The notes under the pieces were generated by a model. It was not told where the DNA came from. It saw only the letters and a list, made by a program, of their open reading frames with translations, and did no database searches. The position numbers were made by a program, and so were the translations under genes. DNA of 64,000 bases, from NCBI GenBank assembly GCA_910587655.1, contig CAJUND010000001.1:1-64000 (forward strand). The letters run 5' to 3'. Positions 17,363-25,917 of this stretch are shown here, in pieces. Source of the DNA: an uncultured Agathobacter sp. (GTDB taxonomy: Bacteria; Bacillota; Clostridia; Lachnospirales; Lachnospiraceae). The number at the start of each line of letters is the position of its first letter. Within the stretch, counting starts at the first letter, position 1.

Positions 17363-17382
17363 TTATTCCTCCTTTCGGTTTT

Positions 17383-17413
17383 ATCGTAAACCGTTACGCT
17401 GCGGGAGAGTCAA
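17383..17413 (-). promoter_or_regulatory. MerR-type promoter with 19-bp spacer
   Basis: Minus strand: TTGACT (17408-17413), a 19-nt spacer and TACGAT (17383-17388). The overlong spacer with a dyad (CTCCCG ... AACGG) is the hallmark of promoters untwisted by MerR activators. It lies directly before the MerR-TipAS gene. Confidence 0.75.
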
Positions 17414-17441
17414 TACCCAAAAATAAATTTTTTAACAGTAT

Positions 17442-19187
17442 TTAATTTGTATAAACGATTTCAAACGACGGCTCACCGTATTTTTTCGCCAGCGCTTTCA
17501 TCTCTTTTTTATTTTGTGCGCTCATTTCCACTTTTAACAGGTTGGGCATGGTAAACAGCGGCGACAGGTCGTCAATCGCGCAGCCTTCCATATTCATGTA
17601 AACGATATCCTCCCGTCCCTTCAGTGCGGAAATATCCCTTATGTCACTCCAGTCAATCCAGAGCTTTTCCACATGGGAAACTTTTTTTATATAGTCCAGA
17701 TCCGTCTGCCCCTTCCAGCCGACCCGCAGGGTTTCCACATACAGCCCGTCTATGTATTCCGATATATCCGGCCCATGAAAAACATCCAGTGAACCCAGTC
17801 CTTTTAAGCCTGCCAGCGGACTGGCGTCATAATTCCCTGTCTCATGTAAAATCAGGTGCCGTATGGCGGGCCAGGTGCGGACAGGCTCAATGTCATCCAG
17901 GGTATTTCCAAGCAGAGAAATTTCCTGAAGCACGGGTTTGTCCGAAAGCGGGGAAATATCATGAAACGCATTATCCTGCAGGTACACATTCTCCAGCTTT
18001 TTTAGCCTGCGAAGCGGCGAAAGATCATCCGCCTTTGTTCCGCCGATATAGAGAATCCGGAGGTTTTTCATATATTTAATATCGATTAAACTTTCTGTTT
18101 TTCCGTGTATCCGGTCGTCCAGCGCGTACCATTTGTCCTGGCCCTCAAAATACTGGTCCATATTTTCATATGCTTCATCCGCAAACATATATAGTTCTTC
18201 GACTTTCAGCAGGTCATCTTTTGTAATCGCGCCTTTTGGCCTGTCCAGCGACAGCCGCACGGCTTCCTCGATCACGGGTTCATGAAAGTGATAGGTCTTT
18301 TCCCAGGACAGCTTCTGTCCATATATAATTTCAGAAACCAGTAAAACTGCGCCTGCCAGCACGGTTATTATAACGTTTTTCCGCTTCTTATGCACATCCG
18401 AGGCATATAATTCTGTTGTTTTGTTAAGATCTTTTAACAGGGCGGTATCGTTCTGGTACCGCTGTTTCGGATCATAGGCACAGCATTTTTTGGCAATTCG
18501 TTCCAGCCTGGTTTCCGGATGCCGGACGGGTTCTTCTTTTCCGGTCAGCAGCCACGAAAGCACCACGCCAAAGGAATAGATGTCCGAGCGGATATCGGTC
18601 TGCATAAATCCGTACTGCTCCGGCGGGGCAAAATTTCTGGTCCCGCTAAAAACAGTATCTGAGGTTCCTTCTTTTTTATAGACGCGGCTGATGCCGAAAT
18701 CAATCAGTACAAGGCTTTTGTCTTCTTTTATAATGATGTTTTCCGGCTTGATATCCCGGTGAATGATTACCGGATCCGATTCATGGAGCAGCTTCATAAT
18801 ACCAGCCAGTTCCATTGCTATCCTTATAATGGTTTCCCGTGCCAGAATGTTCGTTTTTGCATACTCTGCAAGAGTGATTCCCTCAACATATTCTCGGATA
18901 ATACACCGATATTTTTCGTTTTTGTATACATTTTCATAATGAGGGATGGAACGGCTGTCAATTTTTGAAATGAGACCTGCCCCGCTGCTTTCAAAGCTGG
19001 TTTCGCCTTCCGGGTAACATTTTGCCACATGTTTTGTTCCATCTGCTTTCTTCTGTACCAGCAGGGTATCGCAGTTTTCCGCCGCACTCAGGCGTTCAAT
19101 GATGTAATAATTATTTAAAAGCTGTTCCGGCAGTGCTTTTTCATAATCCGTATCAAAATCTGCCATAAAATCTTCTTTTATGCCCAT
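17442..19187 (-). CDS. Ser/Thr protein kinase with transmembrane helix and leucine-rich repeats
   Basis: 581 aa. Kinase domain at about residues 25-255: catalytic loop IIHRDIKPENI near residue 140, DFG near 161, the APE-like APPEQYG and DIYSFGVVL; the glycine-rich loop is poor (ERLSAAENCD), while a lysine in HVAKCY is present. A transmembrane helix lies at about 266-286. The C-terminal part (about 360-575) is a leucine-rich repeat array of the internalin kind (NLRILYIGGTKADDLSPL, LENVYLQDNAFHDISPL). This orients LRRs outside and the kinase inside, unusual for PASTA-type bacterial kinases. It begins one base after the stop of an HTH gene, so the two form an operon. Confidence 0.88.
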   Translation of the reverse strand: MGIKEDFMADFDTDYEKALPEQLLNNYYIIERLSAAENCDTLLVQKKADGTKHVAKCYPEGETSFESSGAGLISKIDSRSIPHYENVYKNEKYRCIIREYVEGITLAEYAKTNILARETIIRIAMELAGIMKLLHESDPVIIHRDIKPENIIIKEDKSLVLIDFGISRVYKKEGTSDTVFSGTRNFAPPEQYGFMQTDIRSDIYSFGVVLSWLLTGKEEPVRHPETRLERIAKKCCAYDPKQRYQNDTALLKDLNKTTELYASDVHKKRKNVIITVLAGAVLLVSEIIYGQKLSWEKTYHFHEPVIEEAVRLSLDRPKGAITKDDLLKVEELYMFADEAYENMDQYFEGQDKWYALDDRIHGKTESLIDIKYMKNLRILYIGGTKADDLSPLRRLKKLENVYLQDNAFHDISPLSDKPVLQEISLLGNTLDDIEPVRTWPAIRHLILHETGNYDASPLAGLKGLGSLDVFHGPDISEYIDGLYVETLRVGWKGQTDLDYIKKVSHVEKLWIDWSDIRDISALKGREDIVYMNMEGCAIDDLSPLFTMPNLLKVEMSAQNKKEMKALAKKYGEPSFEIVYTN

Positions 19188-19188
19188 C

Positions 19189-19617
19189 TTACACTTCTCC
19201 CAGCAGCGGAAGTCCTACCGATGCCAGAAGTTCCTGCACTTCCATCAGCTTCATCCCGTGTGACAGTCCGAATATGCAGGCGGCGTCCCTTTTAATCCGC
19301 GGATACAGCAGGTTTTTTCCGGCGTTCTTTAGCAGATTCTGCGTTTCCTCCATGGACAGTCCGATTCCAATGGCAATCTGCAGAAGTTTGTCCCGTGAAG
19401 GAAGCCTTGTGCCGTTGAAAATCTGGTAACCATAGGTTCGCTCAATATGCGCCTGCCGGATGACCTCCACCGGTGTCATACTGTATTTCCCGCACAGGAT
19501 ATTTAAGTATTCCGAAACGGACGGCTTTGCAAATGCATCCTTGTTTTTCTCCAGCACGTTCTTAAAATTATTTGCGCGGATGATTCTGTTCTTCAGGGTA
19601 TTTGTCGTTACTGCCAT
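19189..19617 (-). CDS. HTH-type protein encoded with the LRR kinase
   Basis: 142 aa. The middle (about residues 45-100) resembles a Cro/C1-like helix-turn-helix (MTPVEVIRQAHIERTYGYQIF, GTRLPSRDKLLQIAIGIGLS), followed by a helical tail. The stop codon is one base before the kinase start, and a similar small HTH protein accompanies kinases in other Firmicutes, so it may be the kinase substrate or the operon regulator; this is inference. Confidence 0.75.
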   Translation of the reverse strand: MAVTTNTLKNRIIRANNFKNVLEKNKDAFAKPSVSEYLNILCGKYSMTPVEVIRQAHIERTYGYQIFNGTRLPSRDKLLQIAIGIGLSMEETQNLLKNAGKNLLYPRIKRDAACIFGLSHGMKLMEVQELLASVGLPLLGEV

Positions 19618-19702
19618 ATTTGGTCCTCTTGGTGTTGTGGATTAGTAAAAATATTGTAGCATGTACGGCAGGCAAATACAAGAAATACCTGGCTGGTGCC
19701 CT

Positions 19703-19783
19703 ATGAGTATAATGGAAGTACTTACATTATTACTTGTGTTGTTTGAGGCTCTGTCTTACATAGACAATCATAAAAAGAAATAG
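19703..19783 (+). CDS. Candidate type I toxin, small hydrophobic Hol_Tox/Fst-like peptide
   Basis: 26 aa from the ATG at 19703 (23 aa if the ATG at 19712 is used). A single hydrophobic stretch (MEVLTLLLVLFEALSYI) ends in the polar, basic tail DNHKKK, the shape of the putative holin-like toxin family in Firmicutes. The ribosome site is weak (GGTG). A weak promoter (TTGGTG, 17 nt, TATTGT at 19629-19657) lies upstream. The 3' end is overlapped by a predicted antisense RNA. No host function is implied beyond membrane toxicity known for the family. Confidence 0.6.
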   Translation: MSIMEVLTLLLVLFEALSYIDNHKKK

Positions 19784-19867
19784 CATCCCACCGTCCAAAG
19801 TAGATGCTATTTCATAAATAAATATTATTTACTGAGGGCAATCGGAAATTTAATTCCAATTACTTCT
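19771..19867 (-). ncRNA. Candidate antitoxin RNA antisense to the toxin 3' end
   Basis: Minus strand promoter TTGAAA (19897-19902), 17-nt spacer, TATAAT (19874-19879). Transcription would start near 19866 and end at an 11-bp stem (GATGCTATTTC 19803-19813 in plus-strand reading, with GAAATAGCATC 19777-19787) followed by TTTTTA. The product, roughly 95 nt, covers the last codons of the small toxin gene, the converging arrangement of Fst/TxpA-type antitoxins. Confidence 0.6.
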
Positions 19868-19884
19868 GAGTAGATTATACACCA

Positions 19885-19911
19885 GAGCCGCTTGATTTTC
19901 AAGCGGCTCCT
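19885..19911 (+). terminator. Hairpin that may end the toxin mRNA
   Basis: GAGCCGCTTGA pairs with the following AAGCGGCTC around TTTTC. The tail (CTTGAATAAATT) is poor. The hairpin overlaps the -35 region of the antisense promoter. Confidence 0.4.
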
Positions 19912-19995
19912 TGAATAAATTCAGGCTGGATGAAAAGGGATGCCATGGCGCGCCGGACTGGATGATTGAAACCGTATCCCCGGTAAGCAGGTATC

Positions 19996-20024
19996 TGGAC
20001 ATATGAGGTTTGAACTGTTATACT
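19996..20024 (+). promoter_or_regulatory. Promoter of the trpB2 gene
   Basis: TGGACA (19996-20001), 17-nt spacer, TATACT (20019-20024). Confidence 0.6.
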
Positions 20025-20062
20025 GGAAACCAGGTAAACATCTGAAAGGAGAACCAAATCAT

Positions 20063-21430
20063 ATGAGTGAGAATATCCCATACAAAATTTATCTGTCCGA
20101 AAGCGAAATGCCAAAAGACTGGTACAATGTGCGGGCGGATATGAAGAATAAACCGGCGCCCCTGTTAAACCCGGCTACTTTACAGCCAATGAAAGCAGAG
20201 GAACTGGAAGGCGTATTCTGCAAAGAACTGGTAGCGCAGGAGCTGGATAATGACAACCGCCTGATACCGATTCCTGCGGAAATCCAGGATTTCTACAAAA
20301 TGTACCGCCCGTCCCCGCTGGTACGTGCCTACTGCCTGGAAAAGAAGCTTGACACCCCGGCAAAAATTTACTATAAGTTCGAGGGAAACAACACCAGCGG
20401 AAGCCATAAGTTAAATTCCGCAATCGCGCAGGCGTATTACGCAAAACAGCAGGGCTTAAAGGGCGTTACCACGGAAACCGGAGCCGGACAGTGGGGAACC
20501 GCGCTTTCCATGGCATGTTCCTATTTTGACCTGGACTGTAAAGTATATATGGTAAAATGTTCCTATGAACAGAAACCGTTCCGCAGGGAGGTTATGCGTA
20601 CTTACGGTGCAAGCGTGACGCCTTCCCCGTCGGAAACGACAGAGGTTGGCAAAAAAATTCTGGCAGAACATCCGGGTACTACCGGAAGTCTCGGCTGTGC
20701 CATCTCAGAAGCAGTTGAGGTTGCCACACACAGCGAAGGGTACCGTTATGTTCTGGGAAGCGTGTTAAACCAGGTGCTTTTACACCAGTCCGTGATTGGT
20801 GTGGAAACGAAAACAGCAATGGAAAAATACGATATTCACCCGGATATTATCATCGGATGCGCCGGGGGCGGTTCCAACCTTGGCGGCCTGATTTCGCCGT
20901 TTATGGGTGAAAAACTCCGCGGCGAGGCGGACTACCATTTTATCGCGGTGGAACCGGCCTCCTGCCCAAGCCTGACGCGCGGACGTTATGCATATGATTT
21001 CTGTGATACCGGAATGGTATGCCCTCTGGCAAAAATGTATACGCTGGGAAGCGGCTTTATTCCATCTGCAAACCATGCCGGAGGACTCCGTTACCACGGC
21101 ATGAGTTCCATTCTCTCCCAGCTGTATGATGACGGCTTCATGGAAGCGCGTTCTGTGGAGCAGACCTCTGTATTTGAAGCTGCAGAACAGTTTGCAAGGG
21201 TGGAAGGAATTCTTCCGGCGCCGGAAAGCAGCCATGCCATCCGCGCCGCTATAGATGAAGCATTAAAGTGTAAGGAAACGGGAGAGGAAAAGACGATTCT
21301 CTTTGGACTGACCGGAACCGGATACTTTGACATGGTTGCATACGAAAAATTCCACAATGGGGAAATGAGTGATTACATTCCAACGGATGCAGATTTGCAG
21401 GCAGGATTTGACGGGCTGCCGCAGGTATAA
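20063..21430 (+). CDS. trpB2: Tryptophan synthase beta chain, TrpB2 type
   Basis: 455 aa from the ATG at 20063 (AAAGGAGAA 10 bases upstream). PLP enzyme joining indole and serine. The cofactor lysine is in NNTSGSHKLNSA (about residue 115), GAGQWGTA binds substrate, and GCAGGGSNLGG is the phosphate-binding loop. The length and N-terminal extension (PYKIYLSESEMPKDWYNV) match TrpB2, the form that works without TrpA, rather than TrpB1 of about 400 aa. No other trp gene is nearby, which fits a role in indole salvage. Confidence 0.93.
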   Translation: MSENIPYKIYLSESEMPKDWYNVRADMKNKPAPLLNPATLQPMKAEELEGVFCKELVAQELDNDNRLIPIPAEIQDFYKMYRPSPLVRAYCLEKKLDTPAKIYYKFEGNNTSGSHKLNSAIAQAYYAKQQGLKGVTTETGAGQWGTALSMACSYFDLDCKVYMVKCSYEQKPFRREVMRTYGASVTPSPSETTEVGKKILAEHPGTTGSLGCAISEAVEVATHSEGYRYVLGSVLNQVLLHQSVIGVETKTAMEKYDIHPDIIIGCAGGGSNLGGLISPFMGEKLRGEADYHFIAVEPASCPSLTRGRYAYDFCDTGMVCPLAKMYTLGSGFIPSANHAGGLRYHGMSSILSQLYDDGFMEARSVEQTSVFEAAEQFARVEGILPAPESSHAIRAAIDEALKCKETGEEKTILFGLTGTGYFDMVAYEKFHNGEMSDYIPTDADLQAGFDGLPQV

Positions 21431-21435
21431 AAAAA

Positions 21436-21487
21436 GGGCTGTTACAACGGCAGGTGGATTCCATCTGCTGAAGTAACAGCTTTTTTG
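21436..21487 (+). terminator. Terminator of trpB2
   Basis: Outer stem GCTGTTAC (21438-21445) with GTAACAGC (21473-21480), an inner 8-bp stem (21450-21457 with 21461-21468), then TTTTTT. The gene on the minus strand ends at 21490, so it may act for both. Confidence 0.88.
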
Positions 21488-21489
21488 TG

Positions 21490-23353
21490 CTATTTGATAA
21501 CGCCGTTTGTTTTTTTGAATATCGCCCCAAGAGTTTTGTCATAATAGCTGGTGCTGTTTTTAAGCTTCACATAACTTGCGCCCTCCACGCAGGGGTACGA
21601 AATCAGAATCCCCCACTGGCTGTCCATGCTGCCGCCTACCCAGCCGATGCCTTCCTCCTCAAAAGCTTTTACCATACTCGTATAGTATGATGACAAGGTT
21701 GCATCAGAGTATCTGTATTTTGAAAGCTCGCCGCCTCCGAAAATGCCAAATTCCCCAACCATAAAACCTACGCCATATTTTTCGGCGGTTTTGCGAACAT
21801 CGTTAAGTGATGCGTTGTTTTCGTCGCCGTACGCGTGCAGGTCGAAGGTATCCTTCGCCGTATGCTCCCACTTTACGCTGTGCAGATAATCCTTATCCCA
21901 TTCGATGTCGGTTCCCTCTAATACGCAGAAGTCCCTCGGCTCATAGTGGTGATGGCTCAGTGCGACACCCATTTTAGCCATAGCTTCTCCGGTGAGTCCA
22001 CAGTTGTGAATGTCCGCTATCACGACTCTGCTCTTATCTACAGCGAATATTGCTTTTACGGAAGGACCGAGAAGCTTTTCATACTGCGCTTCACTGGTAA
22101 ACCCCGGCTCCACCATAAGGTTGAACGCCAAATATTTGTTGTCAATGCCCTTGTAGCGTTTTGCAAGCATACCCCAGTAGCTGGCGTAGGTTTTCGCCAT
22201 TCCCGGCGCGGCAAGATTTTCCGCCCCCCTTTTCGTGTTCGTCATCGCCCCAAGCGCTAATACCAGGTGTTTCACAATTTTCAAGCGTAACGTGTATATC
22301 GTATTTCATACACAGCGCAATTACCCGGTCAAGCTCTTCCAGGCGTGTCCTGTCAACGTAACCGTCCTTTTGGTTAAGTCCCTGAAGCCACGGAAAGCTA
22401 ATCATTATCGACATATGGTTAAAGCCGGTGTCCGCGGCGGCCTTGATATCGCCCTCGCGAATCACCTTATCCGCCCGGCTGCCGAGTGCCTGATACTTCA
22501 CAAATCCCATCGTGCAGTTCAGGATTCCGCGCCATACCGGAAACTTCTGGTTGGACGCCTCCGGAAGGGAGCTTTTTTTGTTAAGCAGCTTGTTTGTAAT
22601 GATTTTTTTGTTGTAGGTACCTGCCTTTGCCAGCTTTACATATGTTTCCTTACCCTCAAGGCTTCTGTAAAACCGCAGTGTGGCACGCGCTGCGTCGCCA
22701 ATGGTAATTTTCTTCTGCGGATGAAATTTATTTTTGCCGTCAAGCGCCATAACGGGAAGTCCCGTTACCCTGTCGTAAAGCGCACATACATACACCACTG
22801 CGGTATCAGTGCCGTAATCGTCCATAAACTGGTACTTTGCCGCGATTTTATCATTTCCTTGTATGCTGCCGCTATCCGCAATATCCTCATAAAGGTTTAA
22901 TGTGCCAATGGTGCCGTCCTTTCTGGTACCGATAACTTCTGCATCCGGCTGGATCTTTTCGTTAGGGTTTGCGCTTGCATAACACATATAGTCCATATAG
23001 CCTTTGTATTTCGGGGAATTTGTCTGTTCGTACATCGCGAAATAGAGTGTACTCGCAAAATAGTGCCTTGTGGCTGCTTTTGAGCCCGCCCTGCGTTTCC
23101 TGTCCGCGAGAAATTTCCCGGTCTTGCCATAACGCTTTTTCACCGCCGCGGAAATCATTTTCACGACCTCGGTCTGCGTGGCTGTCTTATTAATGCGCTT
23201 TACCTGCGAGGCACTTAAAAAATGAAGCTTTTTTGCAGCGGTAAGCTCATCGTCCAGTTTCACGCTCGCTGCCGGAGTCGTAAGCATGCCGCCAAAGAGC
23301 GTGCATACCATCGCCGCCAGCAGTATTGCAGACAAAAATTTTTTGATTTTCAT
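21490..23353 (-). pseudogene. Secreted glycoside hydrolase family 5-like protein, frameshifted
   Basis: Two overlapping frames make one protein of about 620 aa. The first (from ATG 23353, AGGAAGGGAG upstream) has a signal peptide (MKIKKFLSAILLAAMVCTLF), an SLH-like region (VTRAQ-type: TQTEVVKMISAAVKKRYG, ITIGDAARATLRFY) and the start of a GH5 barrel (AAADTGFNHMSIMISFPWL, RVIALCMKYDIHVTLENC). The second (frame ending at 21490) carries the rest, with the probable acid/base Glu in FNLMVEPG and nucleophile Glu in FMVGEFGIFG. The frames join at a run of six G (plus strand C 22224-22229): with five, the sequence reads on as HEKGAENLAAPG. This is either an inactivating mutation, a phase-variable tract or a sequencing error. 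Downstream of the CBM-like gene in the same operon. Confidence 0.78.
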
Positions 23354-23425
23354 AAAATACTCCCTTCCTGTTTGTGCCGTTACATAAATAAACTGTCCGC
23401 CGCCTGTATTCTCTCCGGAATTACC

Positions 23426-24409
23426 TTATTTTTTAACCGTTACCTTTACCTTGACGGTCTTGCCGTTGGCCTTAACCGTAATGGTTGCTTTTCCTGCTTT
23501 CTTACCAGTTACAACACCCTTGGAATTTACCGTGGCAACCTTCTTGTTGGAAGAAGTGTAGGTGATTTTTACAGAAGGCTTTGCAGTTGCCTTGATAGTT
23601 ACTTTTTTGCCGACTTTGACTGTCAGGCTTGTTTTTGCAACCGTCAGGGTTTTTGCCGTTGTGGACGGAAGGGTGATAAGTTTTAGTGTTTTTCCGTCAT
23701 TATCCCCGAAGTTTGGGCTTACCCTTACCTCCCCCATGTCTTTTAAGTTTTCCAGGGAGTCAAAGTTCTGGTCCCTGAGGGTGGTTCCGTCTGCCTTGGT
23801 GATTTTTAAATCGTCAAAATAAACAGCTTTCTGGGATGTAATCTTGATACCCCTGACAGAAAGATTAAAATCTACGGCTACGGCCTTTGCTTTGCTGGCA
23901 TCTGCCTGTGCATCTTCAGTGTTCAGTTCCGTACTGCTGGCGGCTTTATAGGAAACTATCCAGTACCCGTTGGATTTTTTGGCAGAAGCAAAATCAGCTT
24001 CTACGTCGGTATCCGTCTTTTCGTCCCAGTAGGTCACTCTTCCGTCGGACTGCAGTTCTGCATAAGGACATTCAGCCCAGCCAGCCCATTTCCATTCTTC
24101 CTCGCTGGCATCATTAAAGCCAAGGTTTGTATTTATCTGCAGGGCAGCCCCTTCTTTCATCATTGATGTCGGAACATAGAGTTTATAGCTTACCGTGTAG
24201 CCGTTAGAATAGGCACCTGGTTCTTCCCAGTTCCATAAGCCTAAATCGGACCTGGAAGCATCCCAGTTTTCATCTTCCCACTGGGTGTTAGTGAAGTTCA
24301 CCGGAACCTCCACAACCTTGTTTGCTGCTGCCGCTGCAGGCGCCGGAGCGATCAGTCCAAGCAGCATCGCACCGGCAAGAAGCGGTGCAAGTAATTTTTT
24401 ACTCATCAT
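23426..24409 (-). CDS. Secreted carbohydrate-binding-like protein with C-terminal Big2 domain
   Basis: 327 aa from the ATG at 24409 (AGGAGG 7 bases upstream; the longer upstream frame is not used). The signal peptide (KKLLAPLLAGAMLLGLIAPA) ends near residue 30. Residues 35-240 form a beta-rich domain with many Trp and Tyr (TQWEDENWDASRSDLGLWNW; AVYFDDLKIT), resembling mannan-binding carbohydrate modules; I cannot assign a CBM number. Residues about 252-327 are a bacterial Ig-like group 2 domain (LTVKVGKKVTIKAT, SSNKKVATVNSKGVVTGKKA). Probably binds polysaccharide at the cell surface together with the GH5-like protein encoded next. Confidence 0.8.
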   Translation of the reverse strand: MMSKKLLAPLLAGAMLLGLIAPAPAAAAANKVVEVPVNFTNTQWEDENWDASRSDLGLWNWEEPGAYSNGYTVSYKLYVPTSMMKEGAALQINTNLGFNDASEEEWKWAGWAECPYAELQSDGRVTYWDEKTDTDVEADFASAKKSNGYWIVSYKAASSTELNTEDAQADASKAKAVAVDFNLSVRGIKITSQKAVYFDDLKITKADGTTLRDQNFDSLENLKDMGEVRVSPNFGDNDGKTLKLITLPSTTAKTLTVAKTSLTVKVGKKVTIKATAKPSVKITYTSSNKKVATVNSKGVVTGKKAGKATITVKANGKTVKVKVTVKK

Positions 24410-24628
24410 AATAATTCCTCCTTTTATTGTTGAATCAGTATAGTAACATCTTCTATTATAAAGGAAGAAAAATCCGGATTGGTGTGCAGCCTGCACACAC
24501 TTTGCATCGGTAAGAAGTTTGGCATGGATTCTTCGGGCTGTATTTTGTAAGAATCGTGGTTTTGCCTTGCATACCTGCAGGAACATGGTATATGATAGAA
24601 CAGAAGAGGGCTGCATTCTGCGCTGAAC

Positions 24629-24955
24629 ATGACCTGTGAATATTCCATGCCGAACCAGAAAATACTAGAGGAGTATACAGGCTTTACCGAGGCGGAAGTA
24701 AAAGAATTATGCGACAGGTATGACATGGATTTTGACGGACTGCGGTCAGACATTGTACAGATGCTTGGCGGGGGATATGATTCCGTAACAAAAGAAGCAT
24801 TTATCCCAAACAGGGAGATTATAGAAGAATTTGAAAACGCCATGAGTGTCGGCGGATGGTCCGAGGTCATGCGTGTCCTGAAAGCCTCCAGCCAGCTTCT
24901 TGAGGACACTTTAAACGGAAATGAAACCACACAGCTGCGTGGTAGAAAGGATTGA
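24629..24955 (+). pseudogene. Remnant of an AAA-ATPase-like / PD-(D/E)XK protein
   Basis: 108 codons whose pieces match, in order, parts of the ~550-aa AAA-ATPase-like proteins common in gut Firmicutes (PF09820 with PDDEXK_9): EYTGFTEAEVKELCDRYDMD from the middle, DGLRSDIVQMLGGG from later, and EEAFIPNREIIEEFENA-like residues (EAFIPNREIIEEFENAM) from the nuclease half. The intervening segments and the P-loop are missing, so this is a collapsed gene with in-frame deletions. No good start site. Recognition is from memory of the family. Confidence 0.6.
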
Positions 24956-24966
24956 AAAGGAAGAAT

Positions 24967-25317
24967 ATGTTATTCATTAATTACCCAAAATGCACCACCT
25001 GCCAGAAGGCAAAAAAATTTTTAGAACAGAAAGGCGCTGCCTTTGAAGACCGTAATATCAAAGAACAGAACCCGACAGCAGAAGAGCTGTCCGGATGGAT
25101 TGCAAAAAGCGGACTGCCGGTAAAAAGATTTTTTAATACCAGCGGCATGCTGTACCGGGAAATGGGACTTAAGGACAGGCTGCCGGAAATGAGTGAACAG
25201 GAAATGATAGAACTGCTGGCAACAGACGGCATGCTGGTAAAGCGTCCTCTGCTTGTGGCAGATGAAACAGTTCTTGTCGGTTTTAAGGAAACAGAGTGGG
25301 AAAAAGTTTTTGGTTAG
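24967..25317 (+). CDS. ArsC/Spx-family thioredoxin-fold protein
   Basis: 116 aa from the ATG at 24967 with AAAAGGAAG upstream. Thioredoxin fold of the ArsC-like group: KCTTCQKAKKFLEQKGAAFE with a C-x2-C redox pair at about residues 9-12, the conserved FFNTSGMLYREMGLKD segment and LVKRPLLV near the C-terminus. The pattern matches the YffB/Spx-like subfamily rather than true arsenate reductase. Whether it is regulatory or reductive cannot be told. Confidence 0.88.
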   Translation: MLFINYPKCTTCQKAKKFLEQKGAAFEDRNIKEQNPTAEELSGWIAKSGLPVKRFFNTSGMLYREMGLKDRLPEMSEQEMIELLATDGMLVKRPLLVADETVLVGFKETEWEKVFG

Positions 25318-25830
25318 GCTGTAAAATTGTCTGAATATAATATTGAATTAGAACAAATAATTGAGAACAAGTAAAAAAAGAAATTTTTTTGAAAAAGCTA
25401 CTTGACGGAAAACAAATTGTATGGTATATTAATAACATCAAAAGCAGACAGACAAAAGAGATACCAATCGAAGCTATGGAAGGTGATATCATCATTGAAC
25501 AAGTTGCATCCTAATTTCGTTTCGCGAAAGCAGTTTGTGCAGGAAATGTTCTTTTATAGCATGAAATTACACAGAAGTAGCCAGAGCAGATCTCAAGTAG
25601 TTGTCAGAATTAAAATAAAGGAGGTACGGTCCAAAGGGAACATAAGTTAAGGCAGGGAGCAACCATAGCACAGCATTCAGGTTCAGAACATGCATGCCGG
25701 TAAAGTTTCATAAACTTGAAGGGATGGAGCTTTGAACATAATAATTGATGATGCAGGGTCAGTCCTGAGAGGCATAGCAGAATACAAAAGAAGCTGAATG
25801 TAAAAAGAGAGGGCATATCCAATGGAGAAT
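25318..25830 (+). other. Gene-poor interval with a strong promoter
   Basis: About 510 bases without a recognisable gene. A good promoter is present: TTGACG (25402-25407), 17-nt spacer, TATATT (25425-25430). The downstream frame of about 80 codons (to 25650) has no ribosome site or family resemblance. GGAGGTAC at 25620 is followed by no long frame. It may be a decayed gene or a non-coding RNA; nothing further can be supported. Confidence 0.4.
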
Positions 25831-25838
25831 GCAGAGAA

Positions 25839-25879
25839 ATAGCACCATCTGAATCGAAAAAGGGTTCGGATGGTGCTAT
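25839..25879. terminator. Long hairpin downstream of the MIF-like gene
   Basis: Fifteen base pairs with one wobble: 25839-25853 (ATAGCACCATCTGAA) with 25865-25879. Tails on both strands are short in T. It probably ends the minus-strand tautomerase transcript and whatever runs rightward from 25402. Confidence 0.55.
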
Positions 25880-25917
25880 TCAGTTACTGCAGTTTGCGGA
25901 TAACCGCCGTATCATTC

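Noticed and set aside
25402..25650. 82-codon frame after the TTGACG promoter
   Set aside because: It starts inside the -35 box and shows no domain or ribosome site.
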